31,643 nucleotides of DNA from IMG/VR virus record IMGVR_UViG_3300009164_000028, positions 1 to 31,643 of that record. One strand, 5' to 3'. A program made the position numbers and the translations under genes. Below, piece after piece: positions 1-8,683 of this stretch. Every line of letters starts with the position of its first letter. Position 1 is the first letter of the stretch. The notes beneath the pieces are model-generated. The model was not told where the DNA came from. It saw only the letters and a program-made list of their open reading frames with translations, and ran no database searches. This stretch comes from a virus.

Positions 1-123
1 ACCTATTGTTGTTAATAATGAAATGATAGTTTTGGGAGGTAACATGCGATTAAAAGCATGTAAAGAAGCAGGGTTAAAAGAAGTTTATATTTTAAAAGCT
101 GATGATTTAACAGTTGAACAACA
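1..123. repeat. Terminal direct repeat, left copy (circle junction)
   Basis: Bases 1-123 are identical to 31521-31643. Joining the ends across this repeat restores one uninterrupted reading frame for the ParB-methyltransferase, which is strong evidence that the molecule is circular or circularly permuted with a unit length of 31,520 bp. The repeat may be an assembler overlap rather than a physical terminal redundancy; the sequence alone cannot separate these. Confidence 0.95.
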
Positions 124-1048
124 AAAGGAATTTATTGTTAAAGACAATGTAGGTTTTGGGGAATGGGATTGGGATATGTTAGCTAATGAATGGGATACTG
201 AAAAATTAGAAGAATGGGGTTTAGATTTGCCGATTGATTTTAATCCTGAAGTATTAGAAGCCGAAGAAGATGATTTTGACGTTCCTGAAGGTGGAATTGA
301 AACTGATATTGTACTAGGAGATCTTTTTGAAATAGGGGAACACAGATTACTTTGTGGCGATAGCACTCAAACAGATACTTTTCAAAAATTAATGCAAGGA
401 GAGTTAGCAGATATGGTTATAACAGATCCTCCTTATAACGTTGCTTATGAAGGAGCCACAAAAGAAAAATTAACTATACAAAATGACTCAATGAGCAATG
501 ATGATTTTTATAAATTTCTTTATGACTTTTATACTGCTCAGTCAACAGTTATAAAAAAAGGAGGTGCAATTTATGTTTGGCACGCTCCTTCTGAAATTAT
601 AAATTTTGCAAAGGCTATGGTAGATGCTGGTTGGCTTTTAAAACAACAATTGATCTGGGTAAAAAGTTCAATGGTAATGGGAAGACAAGACTACCAATGG
701 AAGCACGAGCCTTGCTTGTACGGTTGGTTAAAAGGAGACAGTCATAAATGGTATGCAGACAGAAAACAAACCACAGTTATAAATTTTGATAAACCAAGCA
801 GAAATGGAGAACACCCTACAATGAAACCAGTAGGTTTATTTTCATATCAGATTGAAAACAGTAGTAAAAAAGGAGACATCGTAATTGATGCTTTTGCTGG
901 AAGCGGAACCACAATGGTTGCTTGCGAGCAATTAAAAAGAAAAGCTTATGCAATTGAATTCGATCCAAAGTATTGTCAAGTAATTATAGATAGAATGAAA
1001 AAGCTAGATGAGACTTTAGTAATCAAACGCAACGGAGTTACAATGTAA
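1..1048 (+). CDS. ParB-like nuclease domain fused to DNA N6-adenine/N4-cytosine methyltransferase (3' part)
   Basis: This is the C-terminal part of a gene that starts at 31402 and crosses the circle junction; the joined protein is 388 aa. The N-terminal third is a ParB/Srx-like fold (GGNMRLKA motif), often found in front of phage methyltransferases. The catalytic part has motif IV DPPY (about residues 182-185 of the joined protein) before motif I FAGSGTT (about 338-344), the order of the beta class of amino-methyltransferases, with the target-recognition region probably between them. No restriction endonuclease lies nearby, so it is an orphan enzyme, probably used for protection against host restriction or for regulation. 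It sits directly before the terminase genes. The internal ATG at base 23 is not the true start. The recognition sequence cannot be predicted. Confidence 0.93.
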   Translation, partial: PIVVNNEMIVLGGNMRLKACKEAGLKEVYILKADDLTVEQQKEFIVKDNVGFGEWDWDMLANEWDTEKLEEWGLDLPIDFNPEVLEAEEDDFDVPEGGIETDIVLGDLFEIGEHRLLCGDSTQTDTFQKLMQGELADMVITDPPYNVAYEGATKEKLTIQNDSMSNDDFYKFLYDFYTAQSTVIKKGGAIYVWHAPSEIINFAKAMVDAGWLLKQQLIWVKSSMVMGRQDYQWKHEPCLYGWLKGDSHKWYADRKQTTVINFDKPSRNGEHPTMKPVGLFSYQIENSSKKGDIVIDAFAGSGTTMVACEQLKRKAYAIEFDPKYCQVIIDRMKKLDETLVIKRNGVTM

Positions 1049-1058
1049 AAACAGAGTT

Positions 1059-1403
1059 ATGGAAGGTAAAAACGGAGGCACATTAAAACCATTTGAAAAA
1101 GGCGAAAGCGGAAACCCTGCAGGGCGACCTAAAGGAAGTAAAAACCGAAGCACAATAGCAAGGCAATGGCTTGAAGTTAATCAATCATTAAAGAACCCAA
1201 TTACAGGCGAACAGGAAACAATGTCGCAAGAAGATTTAATGACTTTAGCGCTAATTAAAAAAGCAAGGGATGGCGATGTAAACGCTTACAAAGCATTAAT
1301 GGATTCAGGTTATGGTTCCCCGCAACAAACAACTGAAAGTTTAGTTACTGTTAATAACTTTGATTTAAAAGAAGTATTGAAATTTGATAATATTAAACCC
1401 TAA
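1059..1403 (+). CDS. Terminase small subunit-like protein (DUF5681-type)
   Basis: The 114-aa protein opens with a basic segment carrying GNPAGRPKGSKN (residues about 18-29), the signature of DUF5681-like phage proteins usually found directly before the large terminase. The rest is helical and acidic. By position and family it should recognise phage DNA and hand it to the packaging motor, but no classical helix-turn-helix is obvious, so the small-terminase role is inferred from context. The gene follows the methyltransferase by 10 bases and overlaps the start of terL by 20 bases, suggesting translational coupling. No Shine-Dalgarno sequence is seen. Confidence 0.75.
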   Translation: MEGKNGGTLKPFEKGESGNPAGRPKGSKNRSTIARQWLEVNQSLKNPITGEQETMSQEDLMTLALIKKARDGDVNAYKALMDSGYGSPQQTTESLVTVNNFDLKEVLKFDNIKP

Positions 1404-2589
1404 ATACTATCCTTTAGTAAATAACGAAACACGTTACTATATTGTAACGGGTGGGCGTGGATCTTCTAAATCATTCGGGGTTGCATCCTATCTTTGTGGA
1501 TTATCTTTTGAGCCCGATCATAAAATACTTTTTACAAGGCAAACAATGACTTCGGCACATTTGTCAATCATTCCTGAATTTCAAGAAAAGATTGAGCTAA
1601 TGAATGCTGAGCCATTTTTTGAGGTTAACAAAACAGAAATTAAAAATAAAACATCTAACACCGATATTATATTTCGAGGCATTAGAACAAGCTCAGGGGA
1701 TCAAACGGCTAACTTAAAATCGTTGCAAGGTATTACAACCTGGATTGTTGATGAAGCTGAAGAATTAACAGATGAAACAGTCTTTGATAAAATCAATTTA
1801 TCAATTAGGCAAAAGGGCAAACAGAATCGAGTTATATTAATTCTTAACCCTGCAACTAAAGAGCATTGGATATATAAGCGCTTCTTTGAAGATAGGGGCA
1901 TACAAGAAGGATTTAACGGCATTAAAGAAGATGTTACTTATATTCACACTACCTACTTAGATAACATAAATAACCTGGATCAATCTTTTATTAATGAAGT
2001 TGAACGTATCAAAGTAAACAACCCTACAAAATACAAACATCAAATATTAGGTGGGTGGTTAAACAAAGCTGAGGGCGTTGTATTTACTAACTGGCGTATT
2101 GATGAATTTAAAGAAGTAAACAAATCTGTTTACGGACAAGATTTTGGATTTAGTATTGATCCAACAACTTTAATTCAGGTTTCTGTTGACAAAGACCGCA
2201 AACAAATCTATTGCAAAGAACTACTTTATAAAACGGGGTTAACAACTTCACAAATCTACGATGAAAATAATCGGTATTGCGGTGCCTTTAATTTAATTAT
2301 TGCTGATAGTGCTGAGCCCCGTTTAATATCTGAATTACAAAGCAGGGGTTTAAATATAAAGGGTATTAAAAAACCTACAATAATTGAGCGGATTGCTTTA
2401 GTACAAGACTATAAATTAATAATAGATCCTAATTCAACTAACTTAGTTAAGGAACTAAATAACTACGTTTGGCACGATTCTAAAAGCCAAACGCCTATTG
2501 ATGATTATAACCATTTATTAGATGCTTTAGGTTATGCCGTTTGGGATTTAATCGGCAAACCTAATTATGGGCGTTACAATTTTGATTAA
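1384..2589 (+). CDS. terL: Terminase large subunit (packaging ATPase/nuclease)
   Basis: This is the motor that cuts and pumps phage DNA into the prohead. The 401-aa protein resembles the PBSX/Xtm-type large terminases. The ATPase domain has Walker A GGRGSSKS (23-30), Walker B IVDEAEE (about 121-127) and a coupling motif around ILILNPA (151-157). The C-terminal RNase H-like nuclease has acidic residues at GQDFGF (D253), IIADSAEP (D308) and DDYNHLLDALGYA (D380). The frame has no ATG near its beginning; TTG at 1384, three bases after an in-frame boundary, is the best start and overlaps the upstream gene. Its 3' end contains the TTACA half of the first late promoter. Confidence 0.95.
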   Translation: MIILNPKYYPLVNNETRYYIVTGGRGSSKSFGVASYLCGLSFEPDHKILFTRQTMTSAHLSIIPEFQEKIELMNAEPFFEVNKTEIKNKTSNTDIIFRGIRTSSGDQTANLKSLQGITTWIVDEAEELTDETVFDKINLSIRQKGKQNRVILILNPATKEHWIYKRFFEDRGIQEGFNGIKEDVTYIHTTYLDNINNLDQSFINEVERIKVNNPTKYKHQILGGWLNKAEGVVFTNWRIDEFKEVNKSVYGQDFGFSIDPTTLIQVSVDKDRKQIYCKELLYKTGLTTSQIYDENNRYCGAFNLIIADSAEPRLISELQSRGLNIKGIKKPTIIERIALVQDYKLIIDPNSTNLVKELNNYVWHDSKSQTPIDDYNHLLDALGYAVWDLIGKPNYGRYNFD

Positions 2590-2604
2590 TTTCGTTTATA
2601 TATT
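2574..2604 (+). promoter_or_regulatory. Candidate phage late promoter 1
   Basis: TTACA (2574-2578), 14 bases, CGTTTA (2593-2598), then 6 bases to the ATG at 2605. The same two boxes with exactly the same spacings precede the genes at 10761 and 13563. If CGTTTA acts as a -10 box, transcription would start at or next to the A of ATG, giving a leaderless mRNA. It does not match the TAnnTTTG boxes of the early and middle promoters. The upstream half lies inside terL. Confidence 0.75.
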
Positions 2605-3273
2605 ATGAAGATACTTATACCAACATCTTTAGAAGATGTAACTATTGAACAGTTTATTAAATACAACCGCATTACTAAACTTGAAGAAGTCGATGATGAA
2701 GTTATAATGGTTTCTATTATAGCAAACTTTTGTGATTTAAGCGTTGAAGATGTGCTTAAAATTCCTATTAAGGATATGAAGGAAATTGCTCAGCAAATTG
2801 TTGACGTTCTAAATACTGAGCCGAGGGATATACAAATTTACAAAGACTTAGGGCGCATTCCTAACTTTGATAATATAAGCGCTGGCGAATATATCGATTT
2901 GGATAAATACTTTACGGATCCTGAAAACTATCATAGGGCTATGGCGGTGCTTTACAGACCAATAAAAAAGAAATTAGGTAGTAAGTATATATTAGAAGAT
3001 TATAAGGGATCAGATGATACGTGTGAAAGTATGTTAAAACTACCTTTAGAATTGTTACTCAGTTCGATGGTTTTTTTTTCGAATTTAAACAGCGAATTAT
3101 TGAAAGCTACGAGGGACTTTTTACAACAACCGACAGCGGAGACAGATTTATTGGAGAAACATTTGGCGGAAAATGGGGCTGGTATCAATCAATTTACACA
3201 GTTGCTGGAGGAAACTATTTTGATTTTAAACGAGCAACGCAAACCAATATTCATCAATTTCTCACATATTTAG
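2605..3273 (+). CDS. Tail assembly chaperone-like protein, zero-frame product
   Basis: The zero-frame product is 222 aa. Residues 1-158 form a mostly helical acidic domain (starting MKILIPTSLEDVT) that I recognise only as typical of Bacteroidota phage structural clusters. At residues 156-158 the frame reads GTT TTT TTT across a run of nine T (3071-3079), a canonical T TTT TTT slippery heptamer. The -1 frame continues for 83 codons with convincing phage-like sequence. Short and -1 products from one gene are the hallmark of tail assembly chaperones (lambda G/GT). It is the first gene behind late promoter 1 and is followed by tail genes. The chaperone role is inferred from the frameshift and context. 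A homopolymer sequencing error would be the alternative explanation. Confidence 0.7.
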   Translation: MKILIPTSLEDVTIEQFIKYNRITKLEEVDDEVIMVSIIANFCDLSVEDVLKIPIKDMKEIAQQIVDVLNTEPRDIQIYKDLGRIPNFDNISAGEYIDLDKYFTDPENYHRAMAVLYRPIKKKLGSKYILEDYKGSDDTCESMLKLPLELLLSSMVFFSNLNSELLKATRDFLQQPTAETDLLEKHLAENGAGINQFTQLLEETILILNEQRKPIFINFSHI

Positions 3274-3329
3274 AATTTAAGATTGATTTAGCAAATGAAG
3301 AAAATAAACAATTAAAAAAGCATGAATAA
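3078..3329 (+). CDS. -1 frameshift extension of the tail chaperone-like gene
   Basis: After slippage at 3071-3079 the -1 frame reads from TTC at 3078 to TAA at 3327-3329, adding 83 residues to the first 158 for a 241-aa product. The extension includes GGKWGWYQSIYTVAGGNYFD and a charged C-terminus. The aromatic/Gly core followed by a helix ending in charged residues resembles the C-terminal part of several phage chaperone proteins. It has no start codon of its own near its beginning, and its stop overlaps the ATG of the gene at 3322, consistent with a coupled cassette. The zero-frame continuation stays open over most of this stretch, so both products may be made. Confidence 0.65.
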   Translation, partial: FEFKQRIIESYEGLFTTTDSGDRFIGETFGGKWGWYQSIYTVAGGNYFDFKRATQTNIHQFLTYLEFKIDLANEENKQLKKHE

Positions 3330-3786
3330 CGAATTTAATACAGTTATAAATTATCTAAAGGGGTTGTTAATTGCCGATCCTGATATTAATGTAGTAACAC
3401 ATGGTACTTCAAATGATATTGATATGGATAAAAAAACAAATTATCCATTAGGGCATATTCAATTCTTAAGCTTCAATCCAAATTATGCAATGGGGGTTAT
3501 GAGCTTTACATTTGATGTTTATATTTTAAACATTAGGGACACTTCAAAAATAACATCAACTGATAAATGGCTACGAAATGATAACGAGCTAAGCAACTAT
3601 AACAAAGCGGTTGCGATTTCAAACAGGTTATTTTATTCTTTAAAAAATATAAATGCAAATGATATTGAAGTTGCATCACAAACAAACCCTGAGGCAATAT
3701 CCTTACAGTTTTTAAATATGTTAGATGGATGTAGTTTTCAACTTGAATTGAGTATTACTAATTCTTATGATCCATGCGATGAATAA
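3322..3786 (+). CDS. Putative tail completion/terminator-like protein
   Basis: A 154-aa protein beginning MNNEFNTVINYLKGLL, with a mixed alpha/beta pattern and no membrane segment. Size and position, between a chaperone-like gene and an HK97 gp10-like gene, resemble small phage tail-completion proteins. I cannot name a diagnostic motif, so the function is a contextual guess. The ATG overlaps the stop of the frameshift extension, and its own end overlaps the next gene start by 8 bases. Confidence 0.5.
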   Translation: MNNEFNTVINYLKGLLIADPDINVVTHGTSNDIDMDKKTNYPLGHIQFLSFNPNYAMGVMSFTFDVYILNIRDTSKITSTDKWLRNDNELSNYNKAVAISNRLFYSLKNINANDIEVASQTNPEAISLQFLNMLDGCSFQLELSITNSYDPCDE

Positions 3787-4312
3787 AAAAGAAACTCAAA
3801 AAACACTTGATGAATTTAAGGAGTTTGTGATTGCAAAGTCAAAAGCAAATTTAGCTTCGATGAATAAAGATTCGAGCAAGAAGCTAAGCAATAGTATTGA
3901 TGGCGTTGCTAAAGTTATGCCGAATAGTTTTGCTTTAGATTTCACAATGGAAAAATACGGATTGTATCAGGATAAAGGGGTTAGTGGGGTTAAGAAAAAA
4001 TACAATACTGAATATTCATATACAACTAAAATGCCGCCACCTGCAAAGTTAGACAAATGGATTGTAAGAAGGGGTATAGCTCCAAGAACAAGCTCAGGGC
4101 AATTTAAAACAAGAAAAGTACAAGATCCAAAAAAATTAGCGCAATCAATACAATGGATAATTGCAAGGGGTATATTTATAAACGGTATAAAGCCAAGTTT
4201 GTTTTTTACCAAACCATTTGAACAGGCGTTTAAAGAATTGCCTAATGAAGTTGCTGAAGCGTATGGATTGGATGTTGAGAATTTTATGGAATTTAGTTTA
4301 AAAGATATATAA
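3779..4312 (+). CDS. HK97 gp10-like head-tail/tail protein
   Basis: From the ATG at 3779 (MNKKETQK) the protein is 177 aa; an in-frame ATG at 3767 is possible but would lengthen the overlap with the upstream gene. It is basic, with an N-terminal helix, a GLYQDKGVSGVKKKY segment in the middle, a conserved-looking arginine/serine region (RGIAPRTSSGQFK) and a C-terminal amphipathic helix. This layout resembles HK97 gp10-family proteins that act at the head-tail joint. The assignment is moderate. It overlaps the next ATG by one base (TAATG). Confidence 0.55.
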   Translation: MNKKETQKTLDEFKEFVIAKSKANLASMNKDSSKKLSNSIDGVAKVMPNSFALDFTMEKYGLYQDKGVSGVKKKYNTEYSYTTKMPPPAKLDKWIVRRGIAPRTSSGQFKTRKVQDPKKLAQSIQWIIARGIFINGIKPSLFFTKPFEQAFKELPNEVAEAYGLDVENFMEFSLKDI

Positions 4313-6105
4313 TGGCAAAGAAAATAGAAGTTAGGTTAATAGATAACCCTGAATTTACAAATGTATGGCGATTTAAAATAGCGTTCACTGGCAACCCTAC
4401 AATAGGTAATTATTTTGTTTTGGATATAAAAAAGAATGGAAGTGTATTAGAAAATATAGATAAAACTTTTACATCTTCAACAAGCAATACATTTAACACA
4501 ATTAGAAACGCTACAACATCGGTAACAATTTCAAATTTAAAAACAAACTTAGAAACATTTGATACAGATGCATCTATAACTTATTCATTATCACCTACAG
4601 TAAACGCTGCAGGTTTTTATGATATTTATATAAATGTAACAGGGTTAGGAACTGATACTTTTACTTTGCATAATTATACTAATACTACAGGCGGGTTAGT
4701 TACTATAACAGGACCTGAATTAATAAGTCAAACTACAACAGAAGAATTTACATATAATTTAGCAATCCCTTCGGAGTTTATAACAGCAACTAATTATCAG
4801 TTTCAATTTGCGCCAATATTAACAGCGGGAAAAATTACAATAGGAGCTGTTAAATTAGATACTATTGTAAACCTATATAACTTTTTAGCTAACTTTTGGG
4901 CACCATATTATTGGGCTACAGTTACTCAAGTTAATGATGGTGTTGATATTGTATTAAATAAAACGGATGTAACTATTTCAACAGTTTCTGTTTCTACAAA
5001 TGTAACTTTAAATTATGTAGATGTAGCAAATGTACTTTTTAGGGATAACATTATTTTATCAAGAAGCCCGTTTAACGTATTTATAGAACCAACTGTTTTG
5101 TTTGATTCAGCTGAAATTGAAATAAGAATATACCGAGGGGAATTTGATGTTGACAAACCTAACACGCCACAATTCACACTATCAAATCAGGTTATAAAGG
5201 CAGGGCAAACAAAGATAAATTTTGAAGTAGCTAAATTTGTAAACGATTATTGTAAATCAAATATCCCTACATTTGGTATTGGGGTTAACACTTCAACCGC
5301 TTATGATTCAGTTTGGTTAGAAACAACACTAACCGCTTTTTATCAAGGTAGCAATATAGGGCAGCAAATTAAAAACTTTTACGCTGTTGATGGCTTTGGT
5401 TACCATACTGAGTTAATGAATCCTAAGCTACAAACAAACGTATTAAGTAGTATAACTAATCATATTGTATATATGTATTCAGATTATCCTATTTACTTTT
5501 TAAGCGAAGGATTATTGAGTATTAAAGTAGGTGGCGTTTCACAACCATTTACATTAAACCCTGAGTTTAACAATCAATTAGTTTCTTATATAAATATAAA
5601 TAGCTATTTAGAAGATGAACTTTTAGGCGATTTCTTTTTAGTTAGGTTTACTTATGAAACAGGTAATGAAGATCATTACATAACGGTTAAAGATGCCTGC
5701 AAATATCCTTTATATAATTGTTTCTTTAAAAATAAATATGGCGTATGGCAATCAATCCCGTTTAATTTAAGAAATAAGCAATCATTTGAGGTTGAAAGTA
5801 GCGAATATATGCCTATAATTTCATCATTTGGTGAGTATTCTTTACAATCGCATCAGCAAAAAACATTTAATCCTAATGCAAAAGAAAAAATAACGTGCAA
5901 TACTGACTACTTACCTGAGTATTACAACGTATTATTTGATGAATTGATGTTATCGGAGTTCGTTTATTTAGAAAATGACGGTCAATATTTGCCAGTTAAC
6001 ATAAATAAAAAGTCATTTGAACGTAAATCAAGGTTGTTTGACAAGCTAATTCAGTACACAATGGACTTTGAATATTCGTTTAACAAGTTAAATCAAGTTT
6101 ATTAA
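4312..6105 (+). CDS. Large tail structural protein
   Basis: The 597-aa protein is rich in Thr, Asn and beta-strand patterns and lacks a signal peptide or membrane segments. The last 150 residues (KYPLYNCFFKNKYG, then LPVNINKKSFERKSRLFDKL) form a compact region of a type I associate with distal-tail or baseplate proteins of Bacteroidota phages. Its role is probably in the tail tip, together with the next gene. The exact part cannot be named. It is joined to its neighbours by TAATG overlaps on both sides. Confidence 0.55.
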   Translation: MAKKIEVRLIDNPEFTNVWRFKIAFTGNPTIGNYFVLDIKKNGSVLENIDKTFTSSTSNTFNTIRNATTSVTISNLKTNLETFDTDASITYSLSPTVNAAGFYDIYINVTGLGTDTFTLHNYTNTTGGLVTITGPELISQTTTEEFTYNLAIPSEFITATNYQFQFAPILTAGKITIGAVKLDTIVNLYNFLANFWAPYYWATVTQVNDGVDIVLNKTDVTISTVSVSTNVTLNYVDVANVLFRDNIILSRSPFNVFIEPTVLFDSAEIEIRIYRGEFDVDKPNTPQFTLSNQVIKAGQTKINFEVAKFVNDYCKSNIPTFGIGVNTSTAYDSVWLETTLTAFYQGSNIGQQIKNFYAVDGFGYHTELMNPKLQTNVLSSITNHIVYMYSDYPIYFLSEGLLSIKVGGVSQPFTLNPEFNNQLVSYININSYLEDELLGDFFLVRFTYETGNEDHYITVKDACKYPLYNCFFKNKYGVWQSIPFNLRNKQSFEVESSEYMPIISSFGEYSLQSHQQKTFNPNAKEKITCNTDYLPEYYNVLFDELMLSEFVYLENDGQYLPVNINKKSFERKSRLFDKLIQYTMDFEYSFNKLNQVY

Positions 6106-8537
6106 TGGATGTTACCCTATATTTAAAGCGATTTGATGCGGATGGTTACATAGCTTTGGACTTATTTAAGGATGAAAAGATTGAAATAAATCTACAAATT
6201 AAAAATTTATCTGATATTTCTAAAGTAAGAACGGATTTTACTCAAAATTTCACAATCCCCTGCTCACCTACTAATAACAAAATGTTTGATTATTGGTATT
6301 CAGGCGATGTTTTAAGGCGTGATGATTCGCAAGCCAACGCTTATAATGCTAACATTCGAGTTGATGCCTATATCGAAGTAAATCAAACGCCATTCAGATA
6401 CGGATCATTACAATTAGATTCAGCAAAATTAAAAAATGGTGTGCCAAATAGTTATTCAGTAACATTCTTTGGTGCTGGCGTTGGGTTATCTGATAAATTT
6501 GGTGAAGATGAATTAAAACATTTGTTTGAAACAATAACAACCTACGATCATACTTATAGTAGTTCGGTTATTAATAGTCTTAATACAGCTTCTATAAATA
6601 GCGGGGATGTTTACTATCCTTTAATAAGTGCTCAAAGTTATTTAAGATACGGCACAAATAATAATTATGATTTAAACTTCAGCACTAATACAATAGAATA
6701 CAAAGATTTTAAACCCGCATTACGAGTTATAAGAATTATTGAAGCTATTGAGCAAAAATACAATTTAACATTTAGCCGTGATTTTTTTGATCGTGCTATT
6801 TTTTATAATTTGTTTATGTGGTTGCATCGTGATACAGGTAGGCTAAAGCAAAGTTCAACATCATTATTAATTAATTATACTTCTTTAAATGTTATTCAAG
6901 CTGATTGGGCTCTCGCAACTCCTGAAATAAATATAACTACAGATTCTGTTAATATTGATTGGGTTAATAATTTTACATCATTAGCTTATCGGGACATAGG
7001 CATAATTTTATGGGTTTATCCAACTACAAATAATTTATATAAAGTAGACGTTTTTGATAATGGAATTTTGTACTATACTTACGATAATTTACAAGGAAAT
7101 GTAATGTTAAATCCTTATAATACAACTTGGCAAGATGATCCTAACAATCATTTATTTACTTATAAAATTTCAGCTATTGAAGGTCAATTAACTTTTACTA
7201 CTGTTTTACGATACAGTGGAAGGCAATTTAATGCTGGAATTCTAAAGCAGAGAAGAATTGATGCAACATCAGCATCACAAACAACAACTAATGCAATAGT
7301 TAAAATATCAGAGCAAATACCTAACATGAAAGTTAAGGATTTCTTTAATAGCTTGATAATACAATTTAATTTAATTTTAAAATCAACTTCAAGTTCAAAT
7401 TACTATATTGACACTTTAGATAATTGGTATAGCAAAGGCAAATCTTATGATATATCTAACCTTATAGATTTAAAAGAAATAACAGTAAACAAACCAAAAG
7501 CTAAAAAGTTTATTGAGTTTAAATATCAAAAAGCAACAGCAATTTTAGGCAATCAATACTTCGATAATAACCAAATAGGTTATGGCGATTTAAAAGCGGA
7601 TTTTAAAATACAAGGTGATGAGCTTAAAATGGAATCTAAGTTTGAAAATATGATGTTTGAAAGGTTAGTTAATAGCGCAACAACTATAGCAACAGATTAC
7701 CAATGTGGATTTGCAGTTGATAAAACTTTAGCTCCTGTTAAAACAGCGCCTTTATTATTTTATAGAAATGGCTTTGATACAGGCGGCAATATTTATATTA
7801 AAACAGCAATAACCCCATCCCCTGTAAATGCGACTTTTACATCAACTTGGCATACAGCAACTGAAGATAATAAAGTGGTTGATCAGGTTACAAATACTTT
7901 AAATTTTGGTGCTGATAACTCAACTTACTTTTATCAACCTTTAACAAATAGTTTATATCATAACTTTTGGGAAACATACATTGAAGATTTATATAATAAG
8001 CAAACAAGGGTATTAAATGTAAAGGGCAAAATGCCGATTAGAATTTTACAAAGGTTAGGTTTAAATGATCGGTTTATTATAGGACAAAAGAAATATAAAA
8101 TTTCATCTTTAAAAGTTGATCTAACTACAAGCCAATGCGATATTGAAGTGTTTAGTGATTTCAGTGATCCATTTGATAGCTATGATAATACAACTTCATT
8201 ACGGGTTGATTCAACAGATTATACTGTAGATAGTGAATTGTTAAGTGTGGATGCTGATTCTATTCATGAACCTGTAACAAGCTACATAATAAACGGGGTT
8301 AGTTTAACTGTTTACAATGCTACTAAAGGTGAGGAACATTTTGAGGTTAAAATTGATTCCAATACTAACTGGACTGCAACTCCTTTAAATAACTGGATAA
8401 CTGTAAATAAAACAACAGGGAATGCAAGTGATTACATTCGTGTTACAATTCCTATTAATACGGGAAGCGCAAGAAGTGGGGATTTAAAAATAACAATAGG
8501 AACTACGGATTTTAACATTGAAATAAACCAACTATGA
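6105..8537 (+). CDS. Tail tip/baseplate hub-like protein with C-terminal BACON domain
   Basis: An 810-aa protein. The N-terminus (MDVTLYLKRFDADGYIALDL) and a long beta-rich body suggest a tail-tip or hub protein. Residues about 727-810 match a BACON domain: an Ig-like beta sandwich with SNTNWTA (W756), NNWITV (W764), a G-rich turn and the closing TTDFNIEINQ strand. BACON domains are common in gut Bacteroidota proteins and in crAss-like phages, where carbohydrate or mucin binding has been proposed. Here it sits at the end of a tail protein and may aid adhesion to polysaccharide. The BACON call is strong; the hub role is inferred from size and from the tape-measure gene downstream. Confidence 0.65.
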   Translation: MDVTLYLKRFDADGYIALDLFKDEKIEINLQIKNLSDISKVRTDFTQNFTIPCSPTNNKMFDYWYSGDVLRRDDSQANAYNANIRVDAYIEVNQTPFRYGSLQLDSAKLKNGVPNSYSVTFFGAGVGLSDKFGEDELKHLFETITTYDHTYSSSVINSLNTASINSGDVYYPLISAQSYLRYGTNNNYDLNFSTNTIEYKDFKPALRVIRIIEAIEQKYNLTFSRDFFDRAIFYNLFMWLHRDTGRLKQSSTSLLINYTSLNVIQADWALATPEINITTDSVNIDWVNNFTSLAYRDIGIILWVYPTTNNLYKVDVFDNGILYYTYDNLQGNVMLNPYNTTWQDDPNNHLFTYKISAIEGQLTFTTVLRYSGRQFNAGILKQRRIDATSASQTTTNAIVKISEQIPNMKVKDFFNSLIIQFNLILKSTSSSNYYIDTLDNWYSKGKSYDISNLIDLKEITVNKPKAKKFIEFKYQKATAILGNQYFDNNQIGYGDLKADFKIQGDELKMESKFENMMFERLVNSATTIATDYQCGFAVDKTLAPVKTAPLLFYRNGFDTGGNIYIKTAITPSPVNATFTSTWHTATEDNKVVDQVTNTLNFGADNSTYFYQPLTNSLYHNFWETYIEDLYNKQTRVLNVKGKMPIRILQRLGLNDRFIIGQKKYKISSLKVDLTTSQCDIEVFSDFSDPFDSYDNTTSLRVDSTDYTVDSELLSVDADSIHEPVTSYIINGVSLTVYNATKGEEHFEVKIDSNTNWTATPLNNWITVNKTTGNASDYIRVTIPINTGSARSGDLKITIGTTDFNIEINQL

Positions 8538-8683
8538 TACGATTAATTATTGATTTACTACAGCAAGAAGAATGGCTTGGCAAAAGTGAAGTTATAGAAT
8601 TGGCAAAGGGAAAAAACGAATTGGCTACAGATTGGAAAAGCGCAAAATATAAAATTAAAAGGATATGGCAGTCGAAAAAATAA
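8534..8683 (+). CDS. Small basic protein between tail and tape-measure genes
   Basis: A 49-aa frame starts with an ATGA overlap on the upstream stop and runs 19 bases into the tape-measure gene. It is basic and amphipathic (MIRLIIDLLQ, then KSEVIELAKG, ending KIKRIWQSKK). The overlaps on both sides and coding-like composition support a real gene filling an otherwise 127-base gap. Function is unknown; no motif is recognised. Confidence 0.6.
   Translation: MIRLIIDLLQQEEWLGKSEVIELAKGKNELATDWKSAKYKIKRIWQSKK

Noticed and set aside
31-45. GGGAGGT followed by ATG as a Shine-Dalgarno-led start
   Set aside because: It lies inside the ParB domain, whose frame continues upstream across the circle junction; other genes show no Shine-Dalgarno use.
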